Assembly (NCBI GenBank): GCA_021298285.1
Contig: JAJTFN010000019.1
Coordinates: forward strand, 4,204 to 49,666
Reading direction: 5' to 3'
DNA from: Verrucomicrobium sp.
Lineage (GTDB): Bacteria; Verrucomicrobiota; Verrucomicrobiia; Limisphaerales; UBA9464
Length of the DNA stretch: 45,463 nt
Part shown: piece after piece, positions 37,316 to 45,463 of the stretch
Numbering within the stretch: position 1 is the first letter of the stretch
How the letters are laid out: each line of letters opens with the position of its first letter
Notes under the pieces: generated by a model
What the model was told of the DNA's origin: nothing
What the model saw: only the letters and a program-made list of their open reading frames with translations
Databases searched by the model: none
Program-made: the position numbers and the translations under genes

Positions 37316-38785
37316 GTGAACCTCCCGTCGCCATCGTCCGCAGCCACCGGTCCGGGGGACCGCCTCGAGACGTTGCTGGATGCGTTCGTGGCCGAGCAGC
37401 GGCGACTGACCGCCGTCGAGCGGTTCAGCCAGCGCCATGCCGATGCGCGTGCCCCGTTGCTGGAGAGCCGTTACCGGGCCCTGCTGCCGGCCACCCCTCC
37501 CGGGCCCGGGGAGCAGTACGCGTTCGAGGTCGACCTCGACCAGTGCTCCTCCTGCAAGGCCTGCGTCGTGGCCTGCCATTCGCTCAACGGGCTGGAACCC
37601 GAGGAATCCTGGCGCGAGATCCGTCTCCTGGTCGGTTCCCGTCCGGTTCCCCAAGCCCCCCGCCCGGAGGCGGTGACCCTCGCGGTCACGTCCGCCTGCC
37701 ACCATTGCGTGGACCCCGGTTGCCTGAAGGGGTGCCCGGTCCTGGCCTACGAGAAGGATCCCCTCACCGGCATCGTCCGCCATCTCGACGACCAGTGCAT
37801 CGGGTGCAGCTACTGCATCTTCACCTGCCCCTACGAGGTGCCGAAGTTCTCGGAATCCCGCGGCATCGTCCGCAAGTGCGACCTGTGCCAGGGGCGGCTC
37901 CAGGCGGGGGAGGCCCCGGCCTGCGTGCAGGCCTGCCCCAACGAAGCCATCCGGATCACGCGCGTCCCGGTGGCGGGCACGATCGATCGCTGTCGAGGCG
38001 AGGCATCGACCTCCGGCCATCGCGACGGCGGATGCTCCCTGCCCGGGATGCCCTCGGCCTCGATCACCGTGCCGTCGACGGTGTACCGCTCGAGGCGCCC
38101 GATGGACGGACTGGAGTCACGCCTGGTGTCCGGGACCCCGGGCCGGGTGGAGGCCCATTGGCCGTTGATCGCGATGCTGGTGCTGACCCAATGGGGTGGC
38201 GGGATCCTGGCCGCGGTGGCCCTGGGCACGGGAATGGCCGGGCGGATTCCCACGGTCAGGGACGCCGCGGTGGCCGCGCTGGGTTGCCTGTGGGTCCACG
38301 CCGGGTTGATCGCATCGGTGTTCCACCTGGGGCAGCCGCTCAAGGCGTGGCGCATCTGGATGGGGTGGAGGACCAGTTGGTTGAGCCGCGAGGCGTTGGC
38401 GCTGGGCGCCTTCTCGGCGGTTGCGCTGATCTTCACCGGGTGGACCGCCGGGCTGGCCCGGGTGCCGGGATTCCCGGCTTCGCCGCGTGTGTTCCAGGGC
38501 GCCGCCTCGATGCTGCTCGTGCTCCTGGTCCTGGCGACCGTGGCGCAGATCCAGGTCTACGCCGTCACCGGTCGCGTGCGGTGGCGTTCATGGCGCACCG
38601 GCCCGCGCTTCGCCGGAACCGTCCTGATGGGGTGCGGCGTGGGCGGCGGCCTGCTGGCGGGGACCTCGCCGGTGCCGGTCGTGGCCCTGCTGGTCCTGAC
38701 AGGTCTGTCCGTGTTCGAGCGCTGGAGGTTCTTTGCCGGGGGATCCCCGGTGGATGCCGATTCACCCGACCGAGAAATGCCATGA
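37316..38785 (+). CDS. DmsB-DmsC fusion: four-cluster ferredoxin and membrane anchor
   Basis: A 489-residue fusion. The N-terminal half has sixteen Cys in four groups (77/80/83/87, 128/131/136/140, 161/164/167/171, 188/191/203/207), the pattern of DmsB-type subunits with four [4Fe-4S] clusters. After a linker, residues 283-475 form about six hydrophobic helices with FHLGQPLKAWR and SWLSREAL, motifs of DmsC quinol-oxidising anchors; E. coli DmsC has about eight. No signal peptide is present, so the ferredoxin part stays cytoplasmic. It starts with GTG at 37316 and overlaps nasA by 4 bp (ATGA). It is expected to carry electrons from the quinol pool to NasA. Confidence 0.87.
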   Translation: MNLPSPSSAATGPGDRLETLLDAFVAEQRRLTAVERFSQRHADARAPLLESRYRALLPATPPGPGEQYAFEVDLDQCSSCKACVVACHSLNGLEPEESWREIRLLVGSRPVPQAPRPEAVTLAVTSACHHCVDPGCLKGCPVLAYEKDPLTGIVRHLDDQCIGCSYCIFTCPYEVPKFSESRGIVRKCDLCQGRLQAGEAPACVQACPNEAIRITRVPVAGTIDRCRGEASTSGHRDGGCSLPGMPSASITVPSTVYRSRRPMDGLESRLVSGTPGRVEAHWPLIAMLVLTQWGGGILAAVALGTGMAGRIPTVRDAAVAALGCLWVHAGLIASVFHLGQPLKAWRIWMGWRTSWLSREALALGAFSAVALIFTGWTAGLARVPGFPASPRVFQGAASMLLVLLVLATVAQIQVYAVTGRVRWRSWRTGPRFAGTVLMGCGVGGGLLAGTSPVPVVALLVLTGLSVFERWRFFAGGSPVDADSPDREMP

Positions 38786-41043
38786 GTCTTCCACGAATCC
38801 CCTGGAGGGCCTGGGATGGGCCGTTCACCGCCGACCTGGCCCGTGTGTCGGGCGGGTTCGGATTGGGCCAGGTGCCCGCCCGCCTGAAGCCCGACGGAAC
38901 CACCGGCCTGGTCTGCGGTTACTGCGCCACCGGGTGCGGGTTGACGGCCCACCTGGTCGATGGCGAGGCGGTCAACCTGAGCCCGGATCCGCGCTTTCCG
39001 GTGAATCAAGGCATGGCCTGCCCGAAGGGATGGGAGGCCTTGGCCGCCCTGGAGGCCCCTGATCGCGCCACGATGCCGATGCTGCGGAATCCTGAGACCG
39101 GTGCGATGGAACCGGTGAGCTGGCCCCACGCCCTCCAGACCTTCGTGTCACGGATGAAATCGGTGCAACAGAACTGGGGCCCGCAATCCATCGCGTTCCT
39201 GAGCACCGGCCAGATCTGCACCGAGGAGATGGCCCTGCTCGGCGCCCTCTTCAAGTTCGGCATGCGCGGTCTGCACTGCGACTCCAACACGCGCCAGTGC
39301 ATGGCGACGGCGCATGTCGCCTACAAGCAGAGTCTCGGCTTCGATGCCCCACCCTACACCTACGCCGATTTCGAGGAGTCGGATTGCCTGGTGTTCGTGG
39401 GTTCCAATCCTGCGGTCGCCCACCCGATCCTGTGGCAACGGGTGCTTCAGAACCGGCGCCATCCGGAGATCCTCGTGCTCGATCCGCGGCGGACGGAGAC
39501 CGCCATGGGCGCGACCCTCCACGTCCCGCTGGCCCCGAAGTCCGACCTGGTCCTGCTGTATGGCGTGGCCTCGGCGCTCATCCGTCGGGGGGCGGTGGAT
39601 CGCGCGTTCATCGACGCCCACACCCGGGGCTTCGAGGCGTTCGCGGCCGCTGTCAGCGGCTTCACCCCGGAACGGGTGTGCGCCGAGGCGAGGATCCCGC
39701 TCGATCTGTTCGAGACGCTGGTGGAGCGCATCGCGACCCGGGCCCGGGTCTCCTACTGGTGGACCATGGGGGTGAACCAGGGTCACGAGTCGACCCGCAC
39801 CGCCCAGGCGATCATCAACCTGGCGTTGATGACCGGGCAGATCGGCAAGCCCGGGACCGGGGCCAATTCCATCACCGGTCAATGCAACGCCATGGGGTCT
39901 CGCCTCTTCTCCAACGTGACCAACCTCTTCGGGGGGCGTGACTTTGCCGATCCGGCCGCCCGGCTCGAGGTGGAATCGCTCCTGGGGCTGCCTGCCGGCA
40001 CCGTGCCGACGGAGAATTCCTGGTCCTATGACCGCATCGTCGACGGGATCGAGTCCGGGGCGATCCGCGGCCTTTGGGTCATCGCCACGAACTCCTCGCA
40101 TTCCTGGATCCAGCAGCGCCGGTTCAACGAGCTGCTGGGTCGGCTGGAGTTCCTGGTGGTGCAGGATCTCTACACCACCACCGAGACCGTCCAGCGGGCG
40201 GATCTGTTGCTGCCGGCGGCCGGTTGGGGCGAGAAAGAGGGCACCTTCATCAACAGCGAACGCCGCCTGGGGTTGGTGAAACGTGTCCGCCGACCACCCG
40301 GCCAGGCCCTGTCCGATTTCCACATCTTCCGCCTGGTGGCGGAGGCCTGGGGTTGCGCCGACCTGTTCCGGGAATGGGTGACCCCGGAGACGGTCTTCGA
40401 AGTGCTCAAGCGGTTGAGCCGAGGTCGGCCGTGCGACATCACGGGCATCGATGGGTACCGTGCCATCGACGCGCTGGGTGGGATCCAATGGCCCTTCTCC
40501 GAGGCGATGCGGGATCGTGTCCTCGACCACGCCTCCGGCGGGTCCCTGGAGACGTTGCCCGAGACACGGGTGGCCGGGATCCGGGAGCGACGGCTCTTCG
40601 CCGACGGGTCTTTCCATACCGCCGACGGACGCGCCGTCTTCCATCATTCACCTCCGACGCCGGTGCCCGAGCCCACCGATGAGGCATACCCATGGGTGCT
40701 CTTGACCGGTCGGGGAACGAGTTCCCAGTGGCACACCAACACCCGGACCTCCAAATCCCCGGTGCTCCGGCAGCTCTACCCGGAGAACTGCTATGTGGAG
40801 ATCCACCCTGAGGATGCGGCGCGGATAGGACTCCAGGCCAAGGGCCGCGTGCGGGTGCGTTCGAGGCGGGCCGAGCTCTTGGCTGATGCCTGCATCACGC
40901 CCGCCGTCCAACCCGGGCAGGTGTTCATTCCCATGCATTACCGGGAGCTGAATCCGCTCACCCTCACGGTGGTCGATCCGCACTCCCGGCAACCGAGCTA
41001 CAAGTTCTGCGCCGTCGCCCTCGAGGCCCTGCCGCCGGGCTGA
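38782..41043 (+). CDS. nasA: Assimilatory nitrate reductase catalytic subunit (NasA/NarB type)
   Basis: A molybdopterin enzyme of 753 residues reducing nitrate to nitrite. Its N-terminal [4Fe-4S] site is Cys45, Cys48, Cys52 and Cys80 (CGYCATGC, ACPKG). Cys173 in DSNTRQCM fits the molybdenum ligand. WTMGVNQGHESTRTAQAIINL and GKPGTGANSITGQCNAMGS are typical of NasA/NarB. There is no Tat signal, so it is cytoplasmic, and no C-terminal [2Fe-2S] domain of the kind found in Klebsiella NasA. Electrons must therefore arrive from a separate protein, most simply the DmsBC fusion encoded by the overlapping upstream gene. The start at 38782 was chosen for that ATGA overlap and the family N-terminus. Confidence 0.92.
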   Translation: MSLPRIPWRAWDGPFTADLARVSGGFGLGQVPARLKPDGTTGLVCGYCATGCGLTAHLVDGEAVNLSPDPRFPVNQGMACPKGWEALAALEAPDRATMPMLRNPETGAMEPVSWPHALQTFVSRMKSVQQNWGPQSIAFLSTGQICTEEMALLGALFKFGMRGLHCDSNTRQCMATAHVAYKQSLGFDAPPYTYADFEESDCLVFVGSNPAVAHPILWQRVLQNRRHPEILVLDPRRTETAMGATLHVPLAPKSDLVLLYGVASALIRRGAVDRAFIDAHTRGFEAFAAAVSGFTPERVCAEARIPLDLFETLVERIATRARVSYWWTMGVNQGHESTRTAQAIINLALMTGQIGKPGTGANSITGQCNAMGSRLFSNVTNLFGGRDFADPAARLEVESLLGLPAGTVPTENSWSYDRIVDGIESGAIRGLWVIATNSSHSWIQQRRFNELLGRLEFLVVQDLYTTTETVQRADLLLPAAGWGEKEGTFINSERRLGLVKRVRRPPGQALSDFHIFRLVAEAWGCADLFREWVTPETVFEVLKRLSRGRPCDITGIDGYRAIDALGGIQWPFSEAMRDRVLDHASGGSLETLPETRVAGIRERRLFADGSFHTADGRAVFHHSPPTPVPEPTDEAYPWVLLTGRGTSSQWHTNTRTSKSPVLRQLYPENCYVEIHPEDAARIGLQAKGRVRVRSRRAELLADACITPAVQPGQVFIPMHYRELNPLTLTVVDPHSRQPSYKFCAVALEALPPG

Positions 41044-41136
41044 ACCCGACCTTCCGGGATCCACGGTCCGTTCCCGGCGCGCGGAGCGCTTTTGCGCTGC
41101 CGTTCCGGCCGTCTGCGGGGCAGGGTTCCCGACATC

Positions 41137-44100
41137 ATGCCCCGCGTGTTGTCGTTGCTCCTGGTCGGTGGGTTTCTCCTGGCGGGAATCCCGTGGTCCC
41201 TGCCTGCGGACGATGCGACGGATGCCTGGCGGCCTGTCGAGGTTCCCGGGCCCATCCCCGCGGGCCCGGGCTGGCGCTGGTACCGCGCATGGTTCAAGCC
41301 CCACGACAGCTTCTTCACGCCGCATGAGCGGAACCTGTTCGCCGAGTCGGTGACCCTGAACCTGCGCGGCTTCTCCGGGGCCCACGAGGTGTTCGTCAAC
41401 GGGGAGTCGGTCGGTCGGGGCGGGGCCTTCCCGCCGCAGTACCGGGATGGGGTGGCGGGCAACCACCGTCACAAGATCCGGCCGGGCCTGCTCCAGAAGG
41501 GGCGGTGGAATGGCCTGCTGATCCGCGCCCATCACCCGGACGGCCCGGCGGGGTTCCAGGGTGAGGCGCCCTTCGTGATGGACTACTTCAACGAGGCCAT
41601 CCTCGAAGGGGGCTGGGAATGGCGCCCCGCCGGACCGTCCGGGACACCGTCCGCCGTCGAGGTCCCGGTGCTCGCCGAGCGCCCCCCGCGTGCCGCCTTC
41701 GACCAGTACCACGAGTCGCACCGGGTGCTGGGCGAGGCGCAGCGGTTCGTGCCCGGACCGCGCAAGGCCCCGGCCGAGACCATGGCGCTGATGAAGCCGG
41801 CGGCCGACCTCCGCGTGGACCTGCTGCTGAACGAGCCCGAGGTGGCCCAGCCCACGCACTTCAGCTTCGACGCCCGGGGCCGCCTGTGGGTGGCCCAGTA
41901 CCGCCAATACCCATACCCCGCCGGTGCCCGCATGATCAGCCGGGACAAATACTACCGCGCCCACTACGACCGGGTGCCGGAACCGCCGCCGCGTCACACC
42001 CCCGGCCGCGACCGGATCACCGTGCATGAGGACACCGACGGCGACGGATTTCCCGACCGGCACCGGGTGTTCCTCGACGGGCTCAACATGGCCAACGCCG
42101 TCCTGCCGGGGCGGGGCGGGGTGTGGGTCATGAACACGCCCTACCTGCTGTTCTTCCCGGATGCCAATGGTGACGACGTGCCCGATGGGCCACCGGTGGT
42201 CCACCTCGCGGGCTTCGGCCTGGAGGACACCCACTCGGTGGCCAACGGGCTGGTCTGGGGCCCGGACGGGTGGATCTATGGCGGGCAGGGCAGCACCACC
42301 ACCAGCCGGGTGGTCCGCCCGGGTCTCGACCCGGAAGGGGCGCCGGGAGTCCATTTCGAGGGCTGCATGGTCTGGCGCTATCACCCCGTCAGCCGCGAGT
42401 ACGAGCTGTTCGCCGAGGGCAGCGGCAACGTGTTCGGCCTGGAGCTCGACGGCGAGGGTCGCCTCTTCAGCGGACACAATGGGTCGGAGACCCGCGGCTG
42501 GCACTACCAGCAGGGCGGCTACTACCTCAAGCAGGGCGTCGACCCGGGCAAGTTCGGGCCCCCGCGCAATCCGCACACCTTCGGCCAGTTGCCGTGGATG
42601 GCCCCGGCGGCCCCGTTCCAGCGCTTCACCCACCTCCTGTCGGTGGTGGAGGGCCCGGCGCTGCCGCCGTCCCGGCAGGGGCAACTGCTCTGGCTCGACC
42701 CGCTGCACAACGTCGTGCTGGCCACCGACCGGCACCGGATCGGGTCCACCTTTGGCACCCGCGATCTGGGCACCGCCCTGCATTGCGGCGATGAGGCCTT
42801 CCGGCCGGTGTACCTCGCGAATGCGCCGGACGGCTCGGTCTGGATCGCCGACTTCTACGAGCACTACATCGCCCACGGGCAGCACTACCAGAGCCAGATC
42901 GACCCCACCACCGGACGCCTGTACCGCCTGCGCGGTGCCGACCAGCCGTTGCTCCGGGACCTTCGCCTCGACGACCAGGCGCCCGAGGCGCTGATGGCGG
43001 CGCTCTCCCACTCGAACCGTTGGCACCGGTTGATGGCCGCGCGGGAGCTGGCCGGCCGGATCTCCGCCCTGCCGGTACCGGATCGGGAGCGCTGGACCGG
43101 CCGCCTGGCCGGGCGGCTGGGGTCCCCGGATGCCCCGATCGCCGCCCTGTGGGCCCTGCACCAGGCCGGTGCGCTCGACGAGGCGCTGGCCGCCCGGCTG
43201 GTGGCGCATCCGGTGCCGCTGATCCGCGAGTGGTCGGTGCGACTGATGGGCGATGCCCGCCGGATCGGCATGCCCCTGCTGCAGGCCTGGCTCGATCGCC
43301 TCCCCCACGAGACCGACGTGCGCGTGCGGGCGCAATGGGCCGCCTCGGCGCGCCGGCTGCCGGCCGCCCAGGCGTTGCCCCTGCTGACGGCCCTCCTGGC
43401 CCACGACGAGGACCTCTCGGATCCCTGCGTCCCCTTGCTGTGCTGGTGGATCGTCGACTCGCACTGGCCGGCGGCCCGGCCCGAGATCCTCGGGCTGTGG
43501 AAGACCGATGCGCTCTGGCGTCGGCCCCTGGCGCGCGAGGCCGTCCTTTCGCGCCTGATGCGTCGTTGCGCCACCGAGGCCCGCCGGCAGGACCTGCTCG
43601 ATGCGGCCTGGCTGCTGGACCGGGCCCCCGACGAGGCCTCCGTGGCCGCGCTCATGACCGGATTCGAGGAAGCCTTCCGCGGACGGGACGCCTCGGCCTT
43701 GCCGGAGGAACTGGTCCGCGCCCTGGCCCGGCGTGGCAAGGCCTCGCTCGCGTTGCGCCTGCGTCAGCGCGATCCGGCCGCCGTATCCGAGGCGCTCGAG
43801 CGCTGGAGGCTGCCCGCCGTGTCCGTGGCGGAGCGGGCCGAGTTGATCCGGACATTGGCTGACCTGCAACTGCCGGGCCTGCGCGCCCTGCTGTCGGAGG
43901 CCCTCCGCGAGGGTCAACCCCTTCCCGTGCGGTTGGCCGCGCTGGCCGGCCTCGCTCGCGACACCGATCCAGCCGTGGCGACGGAGGTGCTGGGCCTCTT
44001 GGGCCCCGCCGCCCCGGCCGAGGTGCGCACCGCGGCTTTGGCGCTGCTGGTCAGCCGGCCCGCCTGGAGCCTGTCCCTGTTGGAGGCGATGGGCCGCCGG

Positions 44101-44688
44101 GTCGTCGACCGTCAGACGGTGCCGGCCGAGATCGTCGAGCGCCTCCGCCGATCCCCGGAGCCCAAGGTGCGGGAAGGTGCCCTGGCCGTATGGCCCGCCC
44201 CGCCGTCCGTTCCGGCCCCGGAGATCGCGCAGCGGATCCGCCACCTCGAGCGGGTGCTCCGAGAGGCTCCTGGCAATCCTTACACCGGGGAGGCCCTCTT
44301 CCAGCAGCGCTGTGCCGGCTGCCACCGGTTGTTCTTCAAGGGCGGATCGGTCGGGCCCGACCTCACCGCCTACCAGCGGGATCACCTCGGGACGCTCCTC
44401 CACAGCATCCTCGACCCGAGCGCCGAGATCCGCGAGGGCTACGCCTCGGTGGAGGTCGAGACCCGGGATGGCCGCACCTTGGCCGGTTTCCTCACCGAAC
44501 GGGACGCCCGCTCCACCACGGTCCGCACCCTTGATGGGCAGGATCAGGTGCTGTTGGCCGCCGACGTCCGCGAAGTCCGGCCGACCGGACGCAGCCTCAT
44601 GCCCGAGGGTCTGCTCGACGGCCTCGACGATCGTCAGTTGAGGGATTTCTTCGCCTACCTGCGCAGTTCGCAGCCGTTTTCCCGGTGA
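41137..44688 (+). CDS. PVC-type membrane-bound dehydrogenase with HEAT repeats and haem-binding domain
   Basis: An 1183-residue exported protein with signal peptide (LSLLLVGGFLLAGIPW, cleavage near LPADD). Order of parts: a jelly-roll, sugar-binding-like domain (about 25-190); a beta-propeller dehydrogenase-like domain of the Pirellula/Verrucomicrobium type (about 215-600, with VAQPTHFSFDARGRLWV, EDTDGDGFPDR and GLVWGPDGWIYGGQGS); an alpha-helical HEAT-like region (about 610-1020); and a haem-binding domain with CAGCH at residues 1059-1063. It is probably a periplasmic sugar or alcohol oxidase that passes electrons to a c-type haem; the substrate is unknown. It starts 93 bp after nasA and need not belong to the nitrate operon. 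An upstream in-frame ATG (41092) would add 15 residues ahead of the signal peptide. Confidence 0.85.
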   Translation: MPRVLSLLLVGGFLLAGIPWSLPADDATDAWRPVEVPGPIPAGPGWRWYRAWFKPHDSFFTPHERNLFAESVTLNLRGFSGAHEVFVNGESVGRGGAFPPQYRDGVAGNHRHKIRPGLLQKGRWNGLLIRAHHPDGPAGFQGEAPFVMDYFNEAILEGGWEWRPAGPSGTPSAVEVPVLAERPPRAAFDQYHESHRVLGEAQRFVPGPRKAPAETMALMKPAADLRVDLLLNEPEVAQPTHFSFDARGRLWVAQYRQYPYPAGARMISRDKYYRAHYDRVPEPPPRHTPGRDRITVHEDTDGDGFPDRHRVFLDGLNMANAVLPGRGGVWVMNTPYLLFFPDANGDDVPDGPPVVHLAGFGLEDTHSVANGLVWGPDGWIYGGQGSTTTSRVVRPGLDPEGAPGVHFEGCMVWRYHPVSREYELFAEGSGNVFGLELDGEGRLFSGHNGSETRGWHYQQGGYYLKQGVDPGKFGPPRNPHTFGQLPWMAPAAPFQRFTHLLSVVEGPALPPSRQGQLLWLDPLHNVVLATDRHRIGSTFGTRDLGTALHCGDEAFRPVYLANAPDGSVWIADFYEHYIAHGQHYQSQIDPTTGRLYRLRGADQPLLRDLRLDDQAPEALMAALSHSNRWHRLMAARELAGRISALPVPDRERWTGRLAGRLGSPDAPIAALWALHQAGALDEALAARLVAHPVPLIREWSVRLMGDARRIGMPLLQAWLDRLPHETDVRVRAQWAASARRLPAAQALPLLTALLAHDEDLSDPCVPLLCWWIVDSHWPAARPEILGLWKTDALWRRPLAREAVLSRLMRRCATEARRQDLLDAAWLLDRAPDEASVAALMTGFEEAFRGRDASALPEELVRALARRGKASLALRLRQRDPAAVSEALERWRLPAVSVAERAELIRTLADLQLPGLRALLSEALREGQPLPVRLAALAGLARDTDPAVATEVLGLLGPAAPAEVRTAALALLVSRPAWSLSLLEAMGRRVVDRQTVPAEIVERLRRSPEPKVREGALAVWPAPPSVPAPEIAQRIRHLERVLREAPGNPYTGEALFQQRCAGCHRLFFKGGSVGPDLTAYQRDHLGTLLHSILDPSAEIREGYASVEVETRDGRTLAGFLTERDARSTTVRTLDGQDQVLLAADVREVRPTGRSLMPEGLLDGLDDRQLRDFFAYLRSSQPFSR

Positions 44689-44711
44689 TTCCTCCCCATC
44701 TCCTTCACCGG
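44682..44711 (+). other. Inverted repeat across the dehydrogenase stop codon
   Basis: CCGGTGA (44682-44688, containing the TGA stop) and TCACCGG (44705-44711) form a 7-bp stem with a 16-nt loop. No T-run follows, so terminator function is doubtful. Confidence 0.3.
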
Positions 44712-44801
44712 TCGGAACCTCCGAGCCGGGCCGTTCCATCCTGACCGTCCCGGGGGCGCACCTGAACGTCAGACCGCCGTCACCGCAAAGCCACAATCCT
44801 G

Positions 44802-44830
44802 TTGACACGCCGGGACCGTCTCGGCAAAAC
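44802..44830 (+). promoter_or_regulatory. Candidate promoter of the LamG-domain gene
   Basis: A perfect -35 TTGACA (44802-44807), a 17-bp spacer and a weak -10 CAAAAC (44825-44830). The expected transcript would start about 30 nt before the ATG at 44868. As at rplU, a consensus -35 is paired with a poor -10. Confidence 0.5.
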
Positions 44831-44850
44831 ATTTGTGGTTCCCAACAAAT
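44831..44850 (+). promoter_or_regulatory. Inverted repeat at the start of the LamG transcript
   Basis: ATTTGT (44831-44836) and ACAAAT (44845-44850) form a 6-bp repeat around an 8-nt loop, at or just after the expected transcription start. It could be an operator or a 5' stabilising hairpin. It stands out as A/T-rich in this DNA. Confidence 0.35.
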
Positions 44851-44867
44851 CAATAACCTACCCAGAT

Positions 44868-45463
44868 ATGAAATCTCAGAGAGTTGCCTTCTCGGCATTG
44901 GGTGCCGCCGCGTTTTTCGCGGCAGCCCAGGCCCAGGCGCAAACCAAGCTGGTCGCGTGGTGGGACTTCGAGAAAGTCGAGTCCGACGGCGTCACCGTGA
45001 AATCCGTCATCGGCGGCTACGCCGGCCAGATCAAAGACCTCGCGGTCGTCTCCGGCGCCGGTGAAGGCAAGTCCGGCAAGGGCTTCGTCATGTCCCCCGA
45101 GGCCAACAAGGGCCAGTTGGTCATCGAGGCCTCCGGCGATGCCAACCCGCTGAACGTCGCCGCGGTGGATGACAACATCACCATCACCGTCTGGCAGAAG
45201 AACAACAGCAACCCCAACTCCAGCACCTTCTGGGCGGTTTCCGACGATTCCAACCGCGCCACCCAGGCTCACCTGCCTTGGTCCGATGGCACCATCTATT
45301 GGGATTCTGGCGGTTGCTGCGGTGGTGACACACGTCTGAACCAGGCTCCCTCGGGCCACGATTGGAACACCTGGCACCTGTATTCGTTCGTCAAGCGCGG
45401 CACCACCAAGGAGATCTGGATCGACGGCAACCTGCTCAAGACCCAGGACGGCTACAAGGCCCA
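44868..45463 (+). CDS. Exported LamG/concanavalin-like domain protein (3' end outside window)
   Basis: 198 complete codons are visible before the window ends. The N-terminus MKSQRVAFSALGAAAFF ending in AQAQAQ is a signal peptide. The mature start TKLVAWWDFEKVESDG, later ITVWQKNN, HLYSFVKRG and KEIWIDGNLLK follow the LamG jelly-roll pattern common in PVC surface or secreted proteins. A GGCCGGD motif gives a vicinal Cys pair. The role may be carbohydrate binding or adhesion, but the rest of the protein, which would decide this, is not in the window. It has its own probable promoter, so it is separate from the dehydrogenase gene. Base composition looks less G/C-rich than that of neighbouring genes. 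Confidence 0.75.
   Translation, partial: MKSQRVAFSALGAAAFFAAAQAQAQTKLVAWWDFEKVESDGVTVKSVIGGYAGQIKDLAVVSGAGEGKSGKGFVMSPEANKGQLVIEASGDANPLNVAAVDDNITITVWQKNNSNPNSSTFWAVSDDSNRATQAHLPWSDGTIYWDSGGCCGGDTRLNQAPSGHDWNTWHLYSFVKRGTTKEIWIDGNLLKTQDGYKA

Larger units (their letters stand above)
26923..41043 (+). other. Nitrate uptake and reduction operon (ten genes)
   Basis: Ten plus-strand genes run from the NasS-like sensor to nasA with gaps of at most about 60 bp. The sensor/nrtA and dmsBC/nasA pairs overlap. No internal terminator was seen. The order is sensor, nrtA, nrtB, ATPase 1, ATPase 2, porin, diflavin reductase, nirA, DmsBC fusion, nasA. A 93-bp gap with a small hairpin (AGCGC-TTTT-GCGCT, 41085-41098) separates it from the next gene. 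Confidence 0.8.

Noticed and set aside
41085-41098. Hairpin AGCGC-TTTT-GCGCT after nasA as a terminator
   Set aside because: The stem is only 5 bp and the T-run is in the loop rather than after the stem, so it was only mentioned under the operon entry.
40648-44898. Minus-strand ORF of 1416 codons
   Set aside because: It lies antisense to nasA and the PVC dehydrogenase, with Gly/Arg/Gln/His-rich composition and no domain motif; a high-GC shadow.

Overview
The window is high-GC DNA (roughly two thirds G+C) with long, tightly packed operons and few Shine-Dalgarno sequences. The best guess for the source is a Verrucomicrobiota (PVC group) bacterium. Support comes from a Pirellula/Verrucomicrobium-type membrane-bound dehydrogenase with a C-terminal haem-binding CxxCH module, a polytopic Ser/Thr kinase, a LamG-domain secreted protein and a nitrate operon with a DmsB-DmsC fusion of a kind I associate with PVC bacteria. 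No mobile element, CRISPR array or rRNA was seen.

Layout. (1) Positions 1-5814, minus strand: rplU, rpmA and obgE (an expanded ObgE), then a PolB-like 3'-5' exonuclease, hisD, an M48 metalloprotease lipoprotein and an NlpC/P60-like lipoprotein that has lost its catalytic Cys. (2) 6035-6637: a GNAT acetyltransferase. (3) 6725-20917, plus strand: respiratory complex I genes nuoB-C-D-E-F-G-H-I-J-K-L-M-N, with no nuoA in the window. They are preceded by a perfect CRP/FNR-type inverted repeat and a leader hairpin. The series is interrupted between nuoE and nuoF by a tRNA-Gln(CUG) gene on the opposite strand. (4) 21045-26601: a stand-alone cysN, a membrane Ser/Thr kinase, a 69-residue zinc-ribbon protein and a YjhG/YagF-type D-xylonate dehydratase. 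(5) 26923-41043: a ten-gene nitrate operon. (6) 41137-end: a large PVC dehydrogenase/cytochrome fusion and the start of a LamG-domain exported protein cut by the window edge.

The nitrate operon is the most notable block. It encodes a signal-less NasS-like nitrate sensor, a Tat-exported NrtA binding protein, NrtB permease, two different ATPases, an alginate-export-family outer-membrane porin, a CysJ-like diflavin reductase, a NirA-type sirohaem nitrite reductase, a fused four-cluster ferredoxin/membrane anchor (DmsB-DmsC) and a cytoplasmic NasA/NarB-type nitrate reductase. Read together, nitrate would cross the outer membrane by the porin and the inner membrane by the ABC transporter. NasA would then reduce it with electrons probably drawn from the quinol pool through the DmsBC fusion. 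NirA would reduce nitrite to ammonium, probably with NADPH electrons delivered by the diflavin subunit. The quinol-linked NasA and the NADPH-linked NirA are inferences from gene content; the gene calls themselves are well supported.

Almost all ORFs overlapping these genes in other frames are high-GC shadows and were left out.
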